Source of the DNA: Actinoplanes siamensis
GTDB lineage: Bacteria; Actinomycetota; Actinomycetes; Mycobacteriales; Micromonosporaceae
DNA length: 64,000 nt
Direction: 5' to 3'
Assembly (NCBI RefSeq): GCF_016862395.1
Contig: NZ_BOMW01000037.1
Coordinates: forward strand, 1-64,000
Shown in pieces: positions 34,369-43,644 of the stretch. The first letter of the stretch is position 1; each line of letters starts with the position of its first letter. Position numbers and translations under genes: made by a program. The notes below the pieces were generated by a model. The model made no database searches. It saw nothing but the letters and a program-made list of their open reading frames with translations, and had not been told where the DNA came from.

Positions 34369-34424
34369 CCGGCTGGCCGGGAGGGGTGCCTCACACCCGT
34401 GAGACACCCCGGGGCCCCAGCCGG
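34369..34424. terminator. Long imperfect hairpin in the 34259-34586 gap
   Basis: CCGGCTGG (34369-34376) pairs with CCAGCCGG (34417-34424), and inside it GGGGTG-C-CTCAC pairs with GTGAG-A-CACCCC around an ACCC loop. It lies about 160 bases past the stop of the minus-strand SnoaL-like gene. The remainder of this gap (about 330 bases) shows no gene, only an AT-rich stretch near 34300-34335 likely to hold the importer promoter. Confidence 0.5.
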
Positions 34425-34586
34425 AACGCCGCCCCCCGCCGGGCTCCGGCTCCCGCCGCGGGCGACGTCAGGCCGGCCGGGGCCAGCACCGTGAGCGCCA
34501 GACAAACGTATGCTTTCATACCGGGAAGGTAAAAGTGCCCGGATTCTTCCGGCAATCGTCCGGCGGATTCACACCTGCCACGCGGC

Positions 34587-34931
34587 TCAGACCTGGCCGG
34601 GAGCGGTGGCCGGCTGCGCCACGGCCCAGTGCTCCACGATCAGCTCGCCGTCGAAGCGCCAGATGTCGGCGACCGCCTCGCCGAAGCCGCCCTCCGGCGG
34701 GACGAGCGCGTAGTGGGCCACCACGAACTCGTCGTCGGCGATCACCCGCTTGAGGTCCAGGGTCGAGGTGGCGATCGGGCCGTTGGCGACGTACTCGATC
34801 CAGGCGTCCCGTTCGCGCGGGCTGTCCGGGTCGTGGTTGACGAAGTCCTCGCGGATGACCTCTCTCAGCACTTCGACGTCACCGGCGGCGAAGCGGCCGA
34901 ACGCCGCCAGGAAGATGTCCTTGATGCTCAT
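34587..34931 (-). CDS. SnoaL-like (NTF2-fold) protein
   Basis: The 114-residue product is a cone-shaped NTF2-like single domain: an N-terminal helix pair (KDIFLAAFGRFAAGDVEVLR), VIREDFVNHDPDSPRERDAW, a sheet with VIADDEFVVAHYALVPPEGG, and IWRFDGELIVEHWAVAQP. Such proteins range from polyketide cyclases to isomerases and binding proteins; no specific role can be read. ATG 34931 gives the normal family length; the open frame extends far upstream as antisense of the GH26-like gene. Confidence 0.78.
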   Translation of the reverse strand: MSIKDIFLAAFGRFAAGDVEVLREVIREDFVNHDPDSPRERDAWIEYVANGPIATSTLDLKRVIADDEFVVAHYALVPPEGGFGEAVADIWRFDGELIVEHWAVAQPATAPGQV

Positions 34932-35201
34932 GCCCCGCACGATGGCATCGATCCACCGCCGGAGTCGATGACCACGCTGGTAGCCATCCGCGGAAAACTT
35001 CCTATCCCACGAAACGGACATCCCGGTTTTCTCATGTCGGGTTCCGCGCCGCCGACAAGTCACCCCGAGCCGATCCCCCGGCCGGCGGAACGCCGCAACC
35101 TTCGCGCACCTTGACGGCAACCGTCGTGACAACTCGCGCCCTGGAATCTCTTTCCCATGCCCGGCGGGCAACACCGCCGGACAACACGGGGGAGATTGAC
35201 T

Positions 35202-36263
35202 GTGAAGCGCTCGACGCTGCGCAAGACCGTACTGACGCTGACCGCTCTCGTTGCCGGCCTCGGCACCGCGATGACGGCCACGCCGGCCCAGGCCGCGCCC
35301 GCCGTTGCTTCCACCGCTTCGAAGAACTGCACGACCGGCGCCAAGCTCGTCCCGAGCTGCGGGGTGCTGTGGGGCACCGCGGCCGGCGGCTTCACCGGCA
35401 AGCCGCGTGACGTCGAGCACCGCAACTGGGAGAAGCTGAGCGGCCGCACCGCGACGATCTTCCACACCTACCACAAGGGTGACGAGAAGTTCCCCACCGA
35501 CGCGGAGATCGCGATGGCCCGGGACAAGGCGCACCCGCGGGTGCTGCTGCTGAACTGGCGCGTCGAGTACGGCACCACCTGGGCCGCCGTCGCCGCGGGC
35601 AAGGTCGACAAGCGGATCGACGCGTTCGCCGCGCGCCTCAAGACCAAGTTCCCGGAGAAGTTCTACCTCGTGCTCAACCACGAGCCGGAGGACGACGTCC
35701 GCACCGCCGCGAAGTCGGGCATGACCGCGAAGGACTTCGCGAAGTCGTTCCGCCACGTGATCCAGCGCCTGCGGAGCAAGGGCGTGAGCAACGCGGTGAG
35801 CGTCGTCGCCTACATGGGCAACGAGAAGTGGATGGCGCAGTCCTGGTGGAAGGACCTCTACCCGGGCAACGACGTCGTCGACTGGATCGGCCTGGACTCG
35901 TACGTCAGCGCGGAGAAGAAGTACTACCACGCCGGCGTGTTCAAGGACCTGCTCGACCGTAAGGCCAAGGGCGGCTCGCAGGGCTGGTACGACTGGGCCG
36001 TCAAGAACCACCCGGGCAAGCCGATCATGATCGCCGAGTGGGGCGCGTACCACCGTATCGGCAAGGTCGTGAACAAGTCCGCGCAGTTCAACAGCGTCCT
36101 GCCGGAGCTGGCGAAGCGTCCCGCGATCAAGGCGATCGTCTACTTCGACACGAAGAAGGACGCGTTCGGCGACCGCGACATCAGCATCGACAGCTCGGCC
36201 GCGTCGCTCGCCTCGTTCCGCAAGCTGGCCGCGAACCCGCTGTTCAACGTGACCGTCCGCTGA
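35202..36263 (+). CDS. Secreted GH26-like glycoside hydrolase
   Basis: The 353-residue product has a signal peptide cleaved near TPAQAAPA, then a TIM-barrel domain. Two catalytic glutamates are visible: the acid/base Glu161 in VLNHEPEDD and the nucleophile Glu279 in MIAEWGAYH, with WIGLDSYVS between them. This matches GH26 (beta-mannanase and related endo-glycanases) more than other families. There is no carbohydrate-binding module. GTG 35202 is supported by GGGGGAG seven bases upstream. Unlike its neighbours, the gene is rich in Lys codons, but GC bias is normal. Confidence 0.8.
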   Translation: MKRSTLRKTVLTLTALVAGLGTAMTATPAQAAPAVASTASKNCTTGAKLVPSCGVLWGTAAGGFTGKPRDVEHRNWEKLSGRTATIFHTYHKGDEKFPTDAEIAMARDKAHPRVLLLNWRVEYGTTWAAVAAGKVDKRIDAFAARLKTKFPEKFYLVLNHEPEDDVRTAAKSGMTAKDFAKSFRHVIQRLRSKGVSNAVSVVAYMGNEKWMAQSWWKDLYPGNDVVDWIGLDSYVSAEKKYYHAGVFKDLLDRKAKGGSQGWYDWAVKNHPGKPIMIAEWGAYHRIGKVVNKSAQFNSVLPELAKRPAIKAIVYFDTKKDAFGDRDISIDSSAASLASFRKLAANPLFNVTVR

Positions 36264-36270
36264 TTTCTGA

Positions 36271-36304
36271 GACGAGCCGCCCGGCGATTGCCGGGCGGCT
36301 CGTC
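36271..36304 (+). terminator. Terminator hairpin after the GH26-like gene
   Basis: GACGAGCCGCCCGGC (36271-36285), loop GATT, GCCGGGCGGCTCGTC (36290-36304): a perfect 15-bp stem eight bases after the stop, followed by GCTGTT. Confidence 0.8.
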
Positions 36305-36330
36305 GCTGTTCGCGGCTGGTCGCTGTTTCG

Positions 36331-36385
36331 CGGCTGGTCCTCATGGTGGCGATGAGGCAGGAGTGACCACCACGAGGACCAGCCG
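36331..36385. repeat. Intergenic palindromic element, copy 1
   Basis: CGGCTGGTCCTCATGGTGG (36331-36349) pairs with CCACCACGAGGACCAGCCG (36367-36385) with one mismatch and a 17-base loop. It closely resembles the palindrome at 40166-40220. A short partial copy (CGGCTGGTCGCTG) lies at about 36313. Confidence 0.7.
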
Positions 36386-36490
36386 GGAGCGGGGTTCGGG
36401 GCGTACCGCCGATCGGGTTTGATGGTCGGCGGGAACCAACCGCCGGTGCGGGGCGACCAACCGGGAACCTGACGAGAAGGATCTGCCGAC

Positions 36491-37054
36491 ATGACCAAGC
36501 GCCTCCTGACTGCCCTCGCCGCGATGTTCGCGGTGCTGATCCCGGCCGCCCCGGCCGCCGCGCACAACCCGCTGGTCGAGGCGGTGCCGGCGAAGAGCTC
36601 GACGGTGCGGAAGGCGCCCGCCGCGGTGAGGCTGACCTTCCTCGAGAAGCTGGACGCGGGCAGCACCAAGCTGACCGTGGCCGGACCGGACGGGGCGATC
36701 GGGGCGACCCCGGAGGTCAGCGGGAAGACCGTCTCGGTGACGTTCGACGAGCCGCTGGCGAACGGGAAGTACACGGTCGCGTGGCAGCTCACCGCGGACG
36801 ACGGTGACGTGGTGAAGAGCTCCTACACGTTCACGGTCGCGGCCCCGGTGGCCGCACCCTCCGCGGCACCGGTTGTCTCCGAGGCGCCCAGTTCGGCCGC
36901 CGCGCCGGTGGCCACGCAGACGGTCGCCGGGGCCGAGACGGTGAGCACGACCTCCGGCGGGCCGTGGCTGGGCCTGGTCGCCGGGATCGGCATCCTGGTC
37001 CTGGCCGGCGCCGCCGTTTTCGTCTTCGTGCGGCGCCGCAACGCCACCGAGTAG
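36491..37054 (+). CDS. CopC-domain copper-binding membrane protein
   Basis: The 187-residue product has a signal peptide ending at AAAH, giving a mature N-terminal histidine (HNPLVEAVP), the copper-site residue of CopC proteins. A beta-barrel follows with VRLTFLEKLDAGSTKL and a late acidic pair before VVKSSYTF; a linker and a C-terminal transmembrane helix (about 155-177) end in RRRN. CopC proteins bind Cu(II) outside the membrane and support copper supply or resistance. No copD is fused or adjacent. GAGAAGGA precedes ATG 36491. Confidence 0.85.
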   Translation: MTKRLLTALAAMFAVLIPAAPAAAHNPLVEAVPAKSSTVRKAPAAVRLTFLEKLDAGSTKLTVAGPDGAIGATPEVSGKTVSVTFDEPLANGKYTVAWQLTADDGDVVKSSYTFTVAAPVAAPSAAPVVSEAPSSAAAPVATQTVAGAETVSTTSGGPWLGLVAGIGILVLAGAAVFVFVRRRNATE

Positions 37055-37075
37055 TCCCCGGCTCCGACACCGCGC

Positions 37076-37107
37076 AGGCGCCCCCGGACGGGGGCGCCTT
37101 CTTTTTT
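37076..37107 (+). terminator. Intrinsic terminator with T-tract
   Basis: AGGCGCCCCC (37076-37085), loop GGAC, GGGGGCGCCT (37090-37099), then TTCTTTTTTG. It is the most canonical terminator in the window, about 20 bases past the CopC-like stop. Confidence 0.92.
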
Positions 37108-37176
37108 GCCCGGACAGCGCTCGATGTCTTTACGAGTCTGACACAGCTTGGTAACTTGCTGAAACAACTGCAACGG

Positions 37177-37194
37177 CTTGCAACCCCATGCAAG
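37177..37194. promoter_or_regulatory. Probable operator of the amylase gene
   Basis: CTTGCA, six-base spacer, TGCAAG: a perfect inverted repeat about 50 bases before ATG 37247. A further CTTGC word lies at about 37155. CTTGCA-type half-sites are typical of LacI-family maltose/starch regulators in actinobacteria, so glucose- or maltose-responsive control is likely (inference). Confidence 0.6.
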
Positions 37195-37246
37195 AAGTTT
37201 CACCCGTCCCCAGCTCACTCGACTTCTCGGCGAAAGAGCATCCCCC

Positions 37247-39406
37247 ATGAAGAGAAGCACCCGCACCCTGCTGCTCGGGTCCGTGACCAGCCTCGCGCTG
37301 GCCGCCGCGGGCCTGGTCGGGGTCAGTCTGGCCGGCACGGCCGGCGCCGCCGTGACCCTCAACAACAGTGACGTGACCGCGAACCTGTGGGAGTGGAACT
37401 TCCGCTCCATCGCGGCCGCCTGCACCAGTCAGCTCGGCCCGGCCGGGTACGGCGCGGTCCAGGTCGCCCCACCCCAGGAATCGGTCACCCTGGCGTCCAC
37501 GGGCGACGGCGCGCACCCGTGGTGGGAGGTGTACCAGCCGGTCTCGTACAACATCTCCGGCCGGCTCGGCACGCAGGCCGAGTTCACCGGCATGGTGACC
37601 GCCTGTCACAACGCCGGCGTCCGGGTCTACGTGGACGCGGTGATCAACCACATGGCCGGCACGAACAACACGGTGACCACCGGGTACGGCGGCTCGACAT
37701 TCGACCCGGGCGGCTACTCGTACCCTGCGGTGCCCTACTCGTACGGCGACTTCCACCACCCGAACGACGGGTACTGCGCCGACGAGGACGGCGTGATCGA
37801 CGACGACAACAACGCCGCCGAGGTGCAGAACTGCGAGCTGGTGGCGCTCTCCGACCTGAAATCGCAGGACGGCTCGGTCCGTATGAAGATCGCGGGTTAC
37901 CTCAACAAGCTGATCGACTGGGGCGTGGACGGCTTCCGGGTGGACGCCGCGAAGCACATGGCCGCCTCGGATCTTTCCGCGATCAAGTCGCAGCTGCACA
38001 ACACCACGGCGGAGGGCCGGGCGCCGTACTTCGCGCAGGAGGTCATCCCGGGTGGCAGTGGCGCGATCGCGCCGTCGGCCTACACCGGCATCGGCGACGT
38101 GCTCGGCTTCTCCTACGCCTACGGGCTGAAGACGCAGTTCGCCAACGGGACGCTGGCGAACCTCTCCGGGATCGGCTCGTGGAGCCTGGACGCGTCCAGC
38201 GATCTCACCGCGGCCATGGTCACCAACCACGACCTGGAGCGCAACGGCAGCACGCTGCGTTACCAGGATGGCAGCACGTACACCCTGGCGAACTACTTCC
38301 TGCTCGCGTACCCGTACGGGCAGCCGTTCCTCTACGACGGCTTCAGCTTCTCCACCTCGGCGACCGGGGCCTCGCCGCCGGCCGGCTCCGGCGGGTACGT
38401 CAGCGACACCAACTGCTCGAACGGCGCGTGGCAGTGCCTGACGCAGAGCACCGGGGTCAAGGGCATGGTGGCGTGGCGCAACACCACGCAGTCGGTGAAG
38501 ACCGTGTCGAACTGGACGAACACCGCCAGCAACGTGATCGGTTTCAGTCGTGGGTCGCTCGGGTGGTTCGGCGTGAACCGGTCCGGCAGCGCGTCCACCG
38601 CCACCTACCGGACCGGGCTCGCGAACGGCACCTACTGTGACCGGATCACCGGCGGGGCGGCCAGCGGCGGGTGCGCGGGGACCTCGATCACGGTGTCCGG
38701 CGGCAGCGCCTCGGTGACCATCCCGGCGAACGGCGCGGTGGCGATCGACGTGAACGCGAGGTCGGCCACCAGCACGCCGCCCACCTCGTCCTCGCCCGCC
38801 CCGCCCCCGGCCGGCACGGTCGCGGCGACCTTCGGCGTCTACGCCCCCACCACCAGTGGGACCAGCGTCTACGTGGTGGGGTCCAACGCCGCCCTCGGCG
38901 GCTGGGACACGTCGAAGGCCGTCGCCCTGTCGTCCAGCGGCTACCCGTACTGGACGTCCGCGGTGACGGTGCCGTCGAACTCCAGCTTCGAGTACAAGTA
39001 CCTGAAGAAGGACGCCTCCGGGAGCGTCACCTGGGAGAGCAACGCGAACCGGGCGGTCAGCACCGGCACCTCGGCGGTGACCCTCAGCAACAGCTTCAAC
39101 CTGGCGGACGCGAGCGCCACGTCGGTGACCTTCACCGAGACGGCGGCCACGACGACCGGGACCAAGGTGTACGTGGTGGGCTCGATCCCGGCGCTGGGCG
39201 GCTGGAACGTCGCGGACGCGATCCCGCTCCCGGCGGCCGGCTCGACGACCTGGAGCCGGGCGGTGGTGCTGCCGCGGAGCACCACCTTCGAGTACAAGTA
39301 CCTGAAGAAGGACGCCTCCGGAAACGTCACCTGGGAGTCCGGGGGCAACCGGTCGTACACGACGGGGACCGGCACCTCGTACACCGTCAGCGACACCTGG
39401 AAGTAG
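37247..39406 (+). CDS. Secreted alpha-amylase (GH13) with two C-terminal CBM20 domains
   Basis: The 719-residue enzyme cleaves alpha-1,4 links in starch outside the cell. A signal peptide (about 1-34) precedes the GH13 barrel: DAVINHM (region I), GFRVDAAKHM with nucleophile Asp233, FAQEVIPG with acid/base Glu265, and VTNHDLERNG with Asp329. A beta-sandwich domain C runs to about 505, then a Ser/Thr/Pro linker and two starch-binding CBM20 domains (about 525-620 and 625-719), each with a G-W, W-x-x-A-V and FEYKYLKKDASG pattern. ATG 37247 begins the signal peptide; an upstream start at 37178 would add 23 residues. Confidence 0.93.
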   Translation: MKRSTRTLLLGSVTSLALAAAGLVGVSLAGTAGAAVTLNNSDVTANLWEWNFRSIAAACTSQLGPAGYGAVQVAPPQESVTLASTGDGAHPWWEVYQPVSYNISGRLGTQAEFTGMVTACHNAGVRVYVDAVINHMAGTNNTVTTGYGGSTFDPGGYSYPAVPYSYGDFHHPNDGYCADEDGVIDDDNNAAEVQNCELVALSDLKSQDGSVRMKIAGYLNKLIDWGVDGFRVDAAKHMAASDLSAIKSQLHNTTAEGRAPYFAQEVIPGGSGAIAPSAYTGIGDVLGFSYAYGLKTQFANGTLANLSGIGSWSLDASSDLTAAMVTNHDLERNGSTLRYQDGSTYTLANYFLLAYPYGQPFLYDGFSFSTSATGASPPAGSGGYVSDTNCSNGAWQCLTQSTGVKGMVAWRNTTQSVKTVSNWTNTASNVIGFSRGSLGWFGVNRSGSASTATYRTGLANGTYCDRITGGAASGGCAGTSITVSGGSASVTIPANGAVAIDVNARSATSTPPTSSSPAPPPAGTVAATFGVYAPTTSGTSVYVVGSNAALGGWDTSKAVALSSSGYPYWTSAVTVPSNSSFEYKYLKKDASGSVTWESNANRAVSTGTSAVTLSNSFNLADASATSVTFTETAATTTGTKVYVVGSIPALGGWNVADAIPLPAAGSTTWSRAVVLPRSTTFEYKYLKKDASGNVTWESGGNRSYTTGTGTSYTVSDTWK
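38986..39321 (+). repeat. 36-bp direct repeat between the two starch-binding domains
   Basis: Bases 38986-39021 are identical to 39286-39321, 300 bases apart, encoding FEYKYLKKDAS in both CBM20 domains. The rest of the two domains has diverged considerably, so the identity reflects local constraint or gene conversion. Confidence 0.85.
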
Positions 39407-39413
39407 ACCTCCG

Positions 39414-39438
39414 CCGCCGGGGCGGCCCGCCCCGGCGG
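39414..39438 (+). terminator. Hairpin after the amylase gene
   Basis: CCGCCGGGGC (39414-39423), loop GGCCC, GCCCCGGCGG (39429-39438): a 10-bp perfect stem seven bases past the stop, without a T-tract. Confidence 0.65.
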
Positions 39439-39530
39439 TTCGTGACGACTTCCTCGCGCGATCCTTTCCGGTCACTTCGGGAACCGCCCCGCACGATGTC
39501 CCCGGGCGCGCCTGCGTCACACTTGCGGGC

Positions 39531-40121
39531 GTGACGACCAGCTCGACCCCGCCGCCCCGGCGGCGGGACGCGGCCCGCACCCGGCAGGCGCTGCTCGACG
39601 CGGCCCGGCGCCGGTTCGCGAACGCCGGGTACGCGGGGACCACCGTGCGTGACATCGCCGACGACGCGGGGGTCAACGTCGCCCTGATCAACAGGTACTT
39701 CGAGTCGAAGGAAGGACTGTTCGAAGCGGCTCTGGCCGCCAGTTTCGCGGAACTCCGGGCGGCCGCCGGGGACGTCACGCCCGGTGAGGTACCGGAGACG
39801 ATAGCCAGGCAGGCGGTGGGCCAGAGCACGGCCGGCGGGCCCAGTCACAGCCTGTTGCTGATCCTGCGTTCCTCCGGCGACGAGCACGCCGACCGGATCC
39901 GCCTGCGCTTCCTGCACGCGTTCGCCGAGAAGCTCGCGAAGGCGGCCTCCCTGCAGGGTGCGGACCCGGACATCCTGCGGGCGCAGATCCTGCTGTCCAC
40001 GGCGATCGGCGTGACCCTGCTGCGCGCGTCGAACCTGGAGCCGCTGGCGTCGGCCTCCGCCGACGATCTCACGCTCCCCCTGCGCGACGTGGTGCGGGCC
40101 CTGATGAAAACCCCGATCTAG
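39531..40121 (+). CDS. TetR-family regulator
   Basis: The 196-residue product has a TetR helix-turn-helix: RQALLDAARRRFANAGYAGT, TVRDIADDAGVNVALINRYF and ESKEGLFEAAL. The C-terminal ligand domain is all-helical, as usual. The inducer and targets are unknown; the neighbours are an amylase upstream and the glycerol locus downstream. GTG 39531 has no visible ribosome binding site and may head a leaderless mRNA. Confidence 0.87.
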   Translation: MTTSSTPPPRRRDAARTRQALLDAARRRFANAGYAGTTVRDIADDAGVNVALINRYFESKEGLFEAALAASFAELRAAAGDVTPGEVPETIARQAVGQSTAGGPSHSLLLILRSSGDEHADRIRLRFLHAFAEKLAKAASLQGADPDILRAQILLSTAIGVTLLRASNLEPLASASADDLTLPLRDVVRALMKTPI

Positions 40122-40165
40122 CCGGTACGCCCACGGCCCCCGGCCGCGGCGCGCGTCCCGCTTTC

Positions 40166-40220
40166 CGGCTGGTCGCCATGGTTGTCCCAACGGCGTCGGG
40201 ACAACCATGAGAACCAGCCG
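40166..40220. repeat. Intergenic palindromic element, copy 2
   Basis: The 23-base arms (40166-40188 and 40198-40220) begin CGGCTGGT and include CATGGTTGTCCC; they pair with a three-base mismatch block and a nine-base loop. The outer part matches copy 1 at 36331-36385. It lies between the convergent TetR and glycerol kinase genes, so it can also act as a terminator. Confidence 0.7.
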
Positions 40221-40373
40221 AGGGCCGGCGGCCGCCACGGGCATACCACGGCGATGGTGTTCTACGGGGGATGCGGCGCTGACCACGTCCGGGGCCGCCC
40301 ACCACCGATCACCGGCACGCCGGCCTCGGCCCCGCCGGGGCGGCGTCCCGGGTCCGCGGTGAGCGGGCCGACA

Positions 40374-41891
40374 TCAGTCCACGTCCACCCAGTCGAGGGT
40401 CCGCTGCACCGCCTTCTTCCAGCGGCCGTAGCCCTGCTCCCGCTGCTCCGCCGACCAGTTCGGCTGCCATCGCTGCGACTCGTTCCAGTTCTCGCGCAGC
40501 TCGTCCGTGGACTTCCAGAAACCGACAGCGAGACCGGCCGCGTACGCCGCGCCGAGCGCCGTGGTCTCCGCGACCACCGGCCGGCTCACCGGCACGCCCA
40601 GCACGTCCGCCTGGATCTGCATGGCGAGGTTGTTGACGGTGATCCCGCCGTCCACCTTGAGCACGTCCAGCGTGACGCCGGAGTCCTGGGCCATCGCGTC
40701 GACCACGTCCCGGGTCTGGTAGCAGATCGACTCCAGGGTGGCCCGGGCGATGTGCGCGTCGGTGTTGAACCGGGACAGCCCGACGATCGCGCCGCGCGCG
40801 TCGGACCGCCAGTACGGCGCGAACAGCCCGGAGAACGCCGGCACGAAGTACACCCCGCCGTTGTCCGGCACCTGCGCCGCGAGCGCCTCGCTCTGGTCCG
40901 CCGACTTGATGATGTGCAACTGGTCGCGCAGCCACTGCACGGCCGAGCCGGTGACCGCGATCGAGCCCTCCAGCGCGTACACCGGCGCGGCGTCGCCGAA
41001 CTTGTAGCAGACCGTGGTGAGCAGCCCGTTCTCCGAGCGCACCAGGTTGTTCCCGGTGTTGAGCAGCATGAAGTTGCCGGTGCCGTAGGTGTTCTTGGCC
41101 TCCCCGGGCGAGAAGCAGACCTGGCCGACCGTGGCCGCCTGCTGGTCGCCGAGGTCACCGGTGAGCGGCACGTCCCCGCCGAGCGGCCCGTCCACGTGCG
41201 CCGTGCCGTAACCGGCCGGGTCGGACGACGGCCGGATCTCCGGGAGCATCCGCCGCGGGATGCCGAAGAACGACAGCAGCTCGTCGTCCCAGTCCAGCGT
41301 CTCCAGGTCCATCAGCATCGTGCGGCTGGCGTTCGTCACGTCGGTGACGTGGTTGCCGCCCCTCGCTCCGCCGGTGATGTTCCAGAGCAGCCAGCTGTCG
41401 GTGTTGCCGAACAGCGCGTCGCCGCGCTCGGCCGCCTCCCGGACCCCGTCGACGTTCTCCAGGATCCACTGGATCTTGCCGGCGGAGAAGTACGTGGCCG
41501 GCGGCAGTCCCGCCTTGCGCCGGATCACGTCGCCGCGGCCGTCCCGGTCGAGCGCCGAGGCGATCCGGTCGGTGCGGGTGTCCTGCCAGACGATGGCGTT
41601 GTAGTAGGGCCGGCCGGTCCGCCGGTCCCAGACGACCGCTGTCTCGCGCTGGTTGGTGATGCCGACCGCGGCCAGGTCACTCGCCCCCAGGTCGGCCCTC
41701 TGCATCGCGGTGCGCACCACCGCGACCGTACGCTCCCAGATCTCGATCGGGTTGTGCTCGACCCAGCCGGCCCGCGGCAGGATCTGCTCGTGTTCGAGCT
41801 GGTGGCGGGCCACCTCGTTGCCGCCATGGTCGAAGATCATGAAACGGGTGCTGGTCGTGCCCTGGTCCACGGCCCCGACGAAGTCAGCCAC
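40374..41891 (-). CDS. glpK: Glycerol kinase
   Basis: The 505-residue FGGY-family kinase phosphorylates glycerol to sn-glycerol-3-phosphate with ATP. It has the N-terminal phosphate loop [16 protein letters not shown], substrate residues in [16 protein letters not shown] and WQDTRTD, the [20 protein letters not shown] segment, and [19 protein letters not shown] near the C-terminus. GTG 41891 is chosen: GGAGGCG lies a few bases upstream and [11 protein letters not shown] is the normal start. It overlaps the end of glpF by eight bases, so transport and phosphorylation are co-translated. It is about 60% like the second kinase by eye. Confidence 0.93.
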   Translation of the reverse strand: MADFVGAVDQGTTSTRFMIFDHGGNEVARHQLEHEQILPRAGWVEHNPIEIWERTVAVVRTAMQRADLGASDLAAVGITNQRETAVVWDRRTGRPYYNAIVWQDTRTDRIASALDRDGRGDVIRRKAGLPPATYFSAGKIQWILENVDGVREAAERGDALFGNTDSWLLWNITGGARGGNHVTDVTNASRTMLMDLETLDWDDELLSFFGIPRRMLPEIRPSSDPAGYGTAHVDGPLGGDVPLTGDLGDQQAATVGQVCFSPGEAKNTYGTGNFMLLNTGNNLVRSENGLLTTVCYKFGDAAPVYALEGSIAVTGSAVQWLRDQLHIIKSADQSEALAAQVPDNGGVYFVPAFSGLFAPYWRSDARGAIVGLSRFNTDAHIARATLESICYQTRDVVDAMAQDSGVTLDVLKVDGGITVNNLAMQIQADVLGVPVSRPVVAETTALGAAYAAGLAVGFWKSTDELRENWNESQRWQPNWSAEQREQGYGRWKKAVQRTLDWVDVD

Positions 41892-42720
41892 GGTTCGCCT
41901 CCACACTGTCACGTGCCGCCGGCACCTCGCCCACGTCCTGGGGCTCGGCCGACGGCAGGAATCGTCCGATCAGATACTGGTACAGACCGGCGCCGGCCAC
42001 ACCACCGATGATCGGTCCCACGATCGGGATCCAGAAGTAGAGATAGCCGGTCTGATCTCGGAATGCTCCCTCGTACCCGGTGAGGAAGCTGGCCAGGCGC
42101 GGCCCGAAGTCACGGGCCGGGTTGATCGCGTAGCCGGCGTCGGTGCCCCAGGCCATCCCGATGGCCACCACCAGCAGGCCGACCACGAACGGGCCGAGGT
42201 TGGCGGCCGGCGGGTTGTTGGCCACGTCGGTCAGCGCCAGGATCACGAAGAGTAGGATCGCCGTGCCGATGATCTGGTCGCGGAACGCGCCCCACTCACC
42301 GACCGGCAGGCTGCCGTTGCCCGGCAGCGTGGAGAAGACCCCCTGTGTCTTGATCGTCAGCCCGGGGTCCGCGGCGTGCAGGACCTCCGTGTAATTCCAG
42401 CGCACCAGCAGCGCGGCGACGAACGCGCCGAGGAGCTGGGCCAGCGCGTACGGCGCCACCTTCCGCCAGGAGAAGCCCTTGAAGACGGCGAGCGCGACGG
42501 TCACCGCCGGGTTGAGATGGGCGCCGCTGAGCCGCGCCGCGACGTACACGCCGAGCGTGACGCCCAGGCCCCAGGCCCAGGCGATGCTGTCGTGATCCCC
42601 GATCCCGCCGGCGACGACCTGGGCCACCACCCCGCAGCCGAACAGGATCAGGATGAGCGTGCCGGCGAACTCCGCCGCGAGCTCACCGGCGAGTCCAGGA
42701 ACTTTGAGTCGAGCGGTCAT
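41884..42720 (-). CDS. glpF: Glycerol uptake facilitator (aquaglyceroporin)
   Basis: The 278-residue MIP-family channel has six helices and the two half-helix motifs [10 protein letters not shown] and [12 protein letters not shown]; Asp after the second NPAR is typical of glycerol-conducting members. It admits glycerol by facilitated diffusion, trapped by the overlapping glpK product. GGAGGGAGC precedes ATG 42720. It is divergent from the IclR gene, which very likely controls it. Confidence 0.93.
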   Translation of the reverse strand: MTARLKVPGLAGELAAEFAGTLILILFGCGVVAQVVAGGIGDHDSIAWAWGLGVTLGVYVAARLSGAHLNPAVTVALAVFKGFSWRKVAPYALAQLLGAFVAALLVRWNYTEVLHAADPGLTIKTQGVFSTLPGNGSLPVGEWGAFRDQIIGTAILLFVILALTDVANNPPAANLGPFVVGLLVVAIGMAWGTDAGYAINPARDFGPRLASFLTGYEGAFRDQTGYLYFWIPIVGPIIGGVAGAGLYQYLIGRFLPSAEPQDVGEVPAARDSVEANRG

Positions 42721-42783
42721 GCTCCCTCCTTCGTCCGATCTCCGGACGGTATGAAGCCCGCCGGGCCGGGAGCAACGAACAGC

Positions 42784-42801
42784 GGTCGGCATTGTCGAAC
42801 C
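42784..42801. promoter_or_regulatory. Candidate IclR operator between glpF and the regulator
   Basis: GGTCGGCATTGTCGAACC is an imperfect inverted repeat (GGT-CG and CG-AACC) in the divergent promoter region. IclR/GylR-type regulators bind such palindromes near their own start. The match is short and the call tentative. Confidence 0.35.
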
Positions 42802-42844
42802 TCAATCACGGCAGGCCCCGGCGTGAACGCCTAGAGTGCGAAAC

Positions 42845-43600
42845 ATGCCGGGAACAGTGCAGTCCATCGAGCGCGCGGCCGCGATCCTGCGGATGCTCGC
42901 CGGCGGGCCGGGACGGCTCGGGCTCAGCGAGATCGCCCGCGCGCTGGACCTGGCCAAGGGCACTACCCACGGCATCCTGCGCACGCTGCAGGGCGTCGGC
43001 TTCGTCGAGCAGGACCGGGTGTCCGGGCAGTACCAGCTCGGGGCGGCCCTGCTGCACCTGGGAACCAGCTACCTGGACATCAACGAGCTGCGGTCCCGCT
43101 CGATCAACTGGGCGGATCCGCTGGCGGCGCGCAGCGGCGAGGCCGTCCGGATCGGCACGGTCCTACAAGGACAGGTGCTGGTCGTGCACCACGTGTTCCG
43201 GCCGGACGACACGTTCCAGACGCTTGACGTGGGCACGCTGCTGCCGTTGCACGCGACAGCTCTGGGCAAGGTGCTACTGGCGTACCGCGCCGGGAGCCCG
43301 CGCGACGAGCTGACCGCGTACACCCGGAAGACCCTGGTCACGCCCCGCGACATCGGGGCGGCGCTGGACCGGATCCGGGAACACGGCTGGGCCGCCGACA
43401 TCGAGGAACACACCCTCGGCCAGGCGGCGGTCGCGGCGCCGATCCGCGGCTACGGCGGGCTGGTGATCGGCGCGATCGGCGTCTCCGGACCGGTCGAGCG
43501 GATCTGCGACAGCCACTACCGGCCACACCCGCACCTGATCACCAGCGTGCGGGACGCGGCCCGGGCCATCTCACGGGAGATGGGAGCGGCCCGGCAATGA
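42845..43600 (+). CDS. IclR-family regulator (GylR-like)
   Basis: The 251-residue regulator has a winged helix (VQSIERAAAILRMLAGG, LGLSEIARALDLAKGTTHGI, LRTLQGVGFVEQD) and a GAF-like effector domain (VLVVHHVF, ALGKVLLAY, AAPIRGYGGLVIGAIGVSGP). Its position between glpF-glpK and a second glycerol kinase matches the GylR arrangement of Streptomyces, where glycerol-3-phosphate relieves repression. ATG 42845 is preferred over GTG 42836. The next gene starts 44 bases after its stop, so it may be co-transcribed. Confidence 0.87.
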   Translation: MPGTVQSIERAAAILRMLAGGPGRLGLSEIARALDLAKGTTHGILRTLQGVGFVEQDRVSGQYQLGAALLHLGTSYLDINELRSRSINWADPLAARSGEAVRIGTVLQGQVLVVHHVFRPDDTFQTLDVGTLLPLHATALGKVLLAYRAGSPRDELTAYTRKTLVTPRDIGAALDRIREHGWAADIEEHTLGQAAVAAPIRGYGGLVIGAIGVSGPVERICDSHYRPHPHLITSVRDAARAISREMGAARQ

Positions 43601-43644
43601 CGGCGGCGCCGGACCGGGAACGGCCGGCGGCAAGGGGGAGGATC

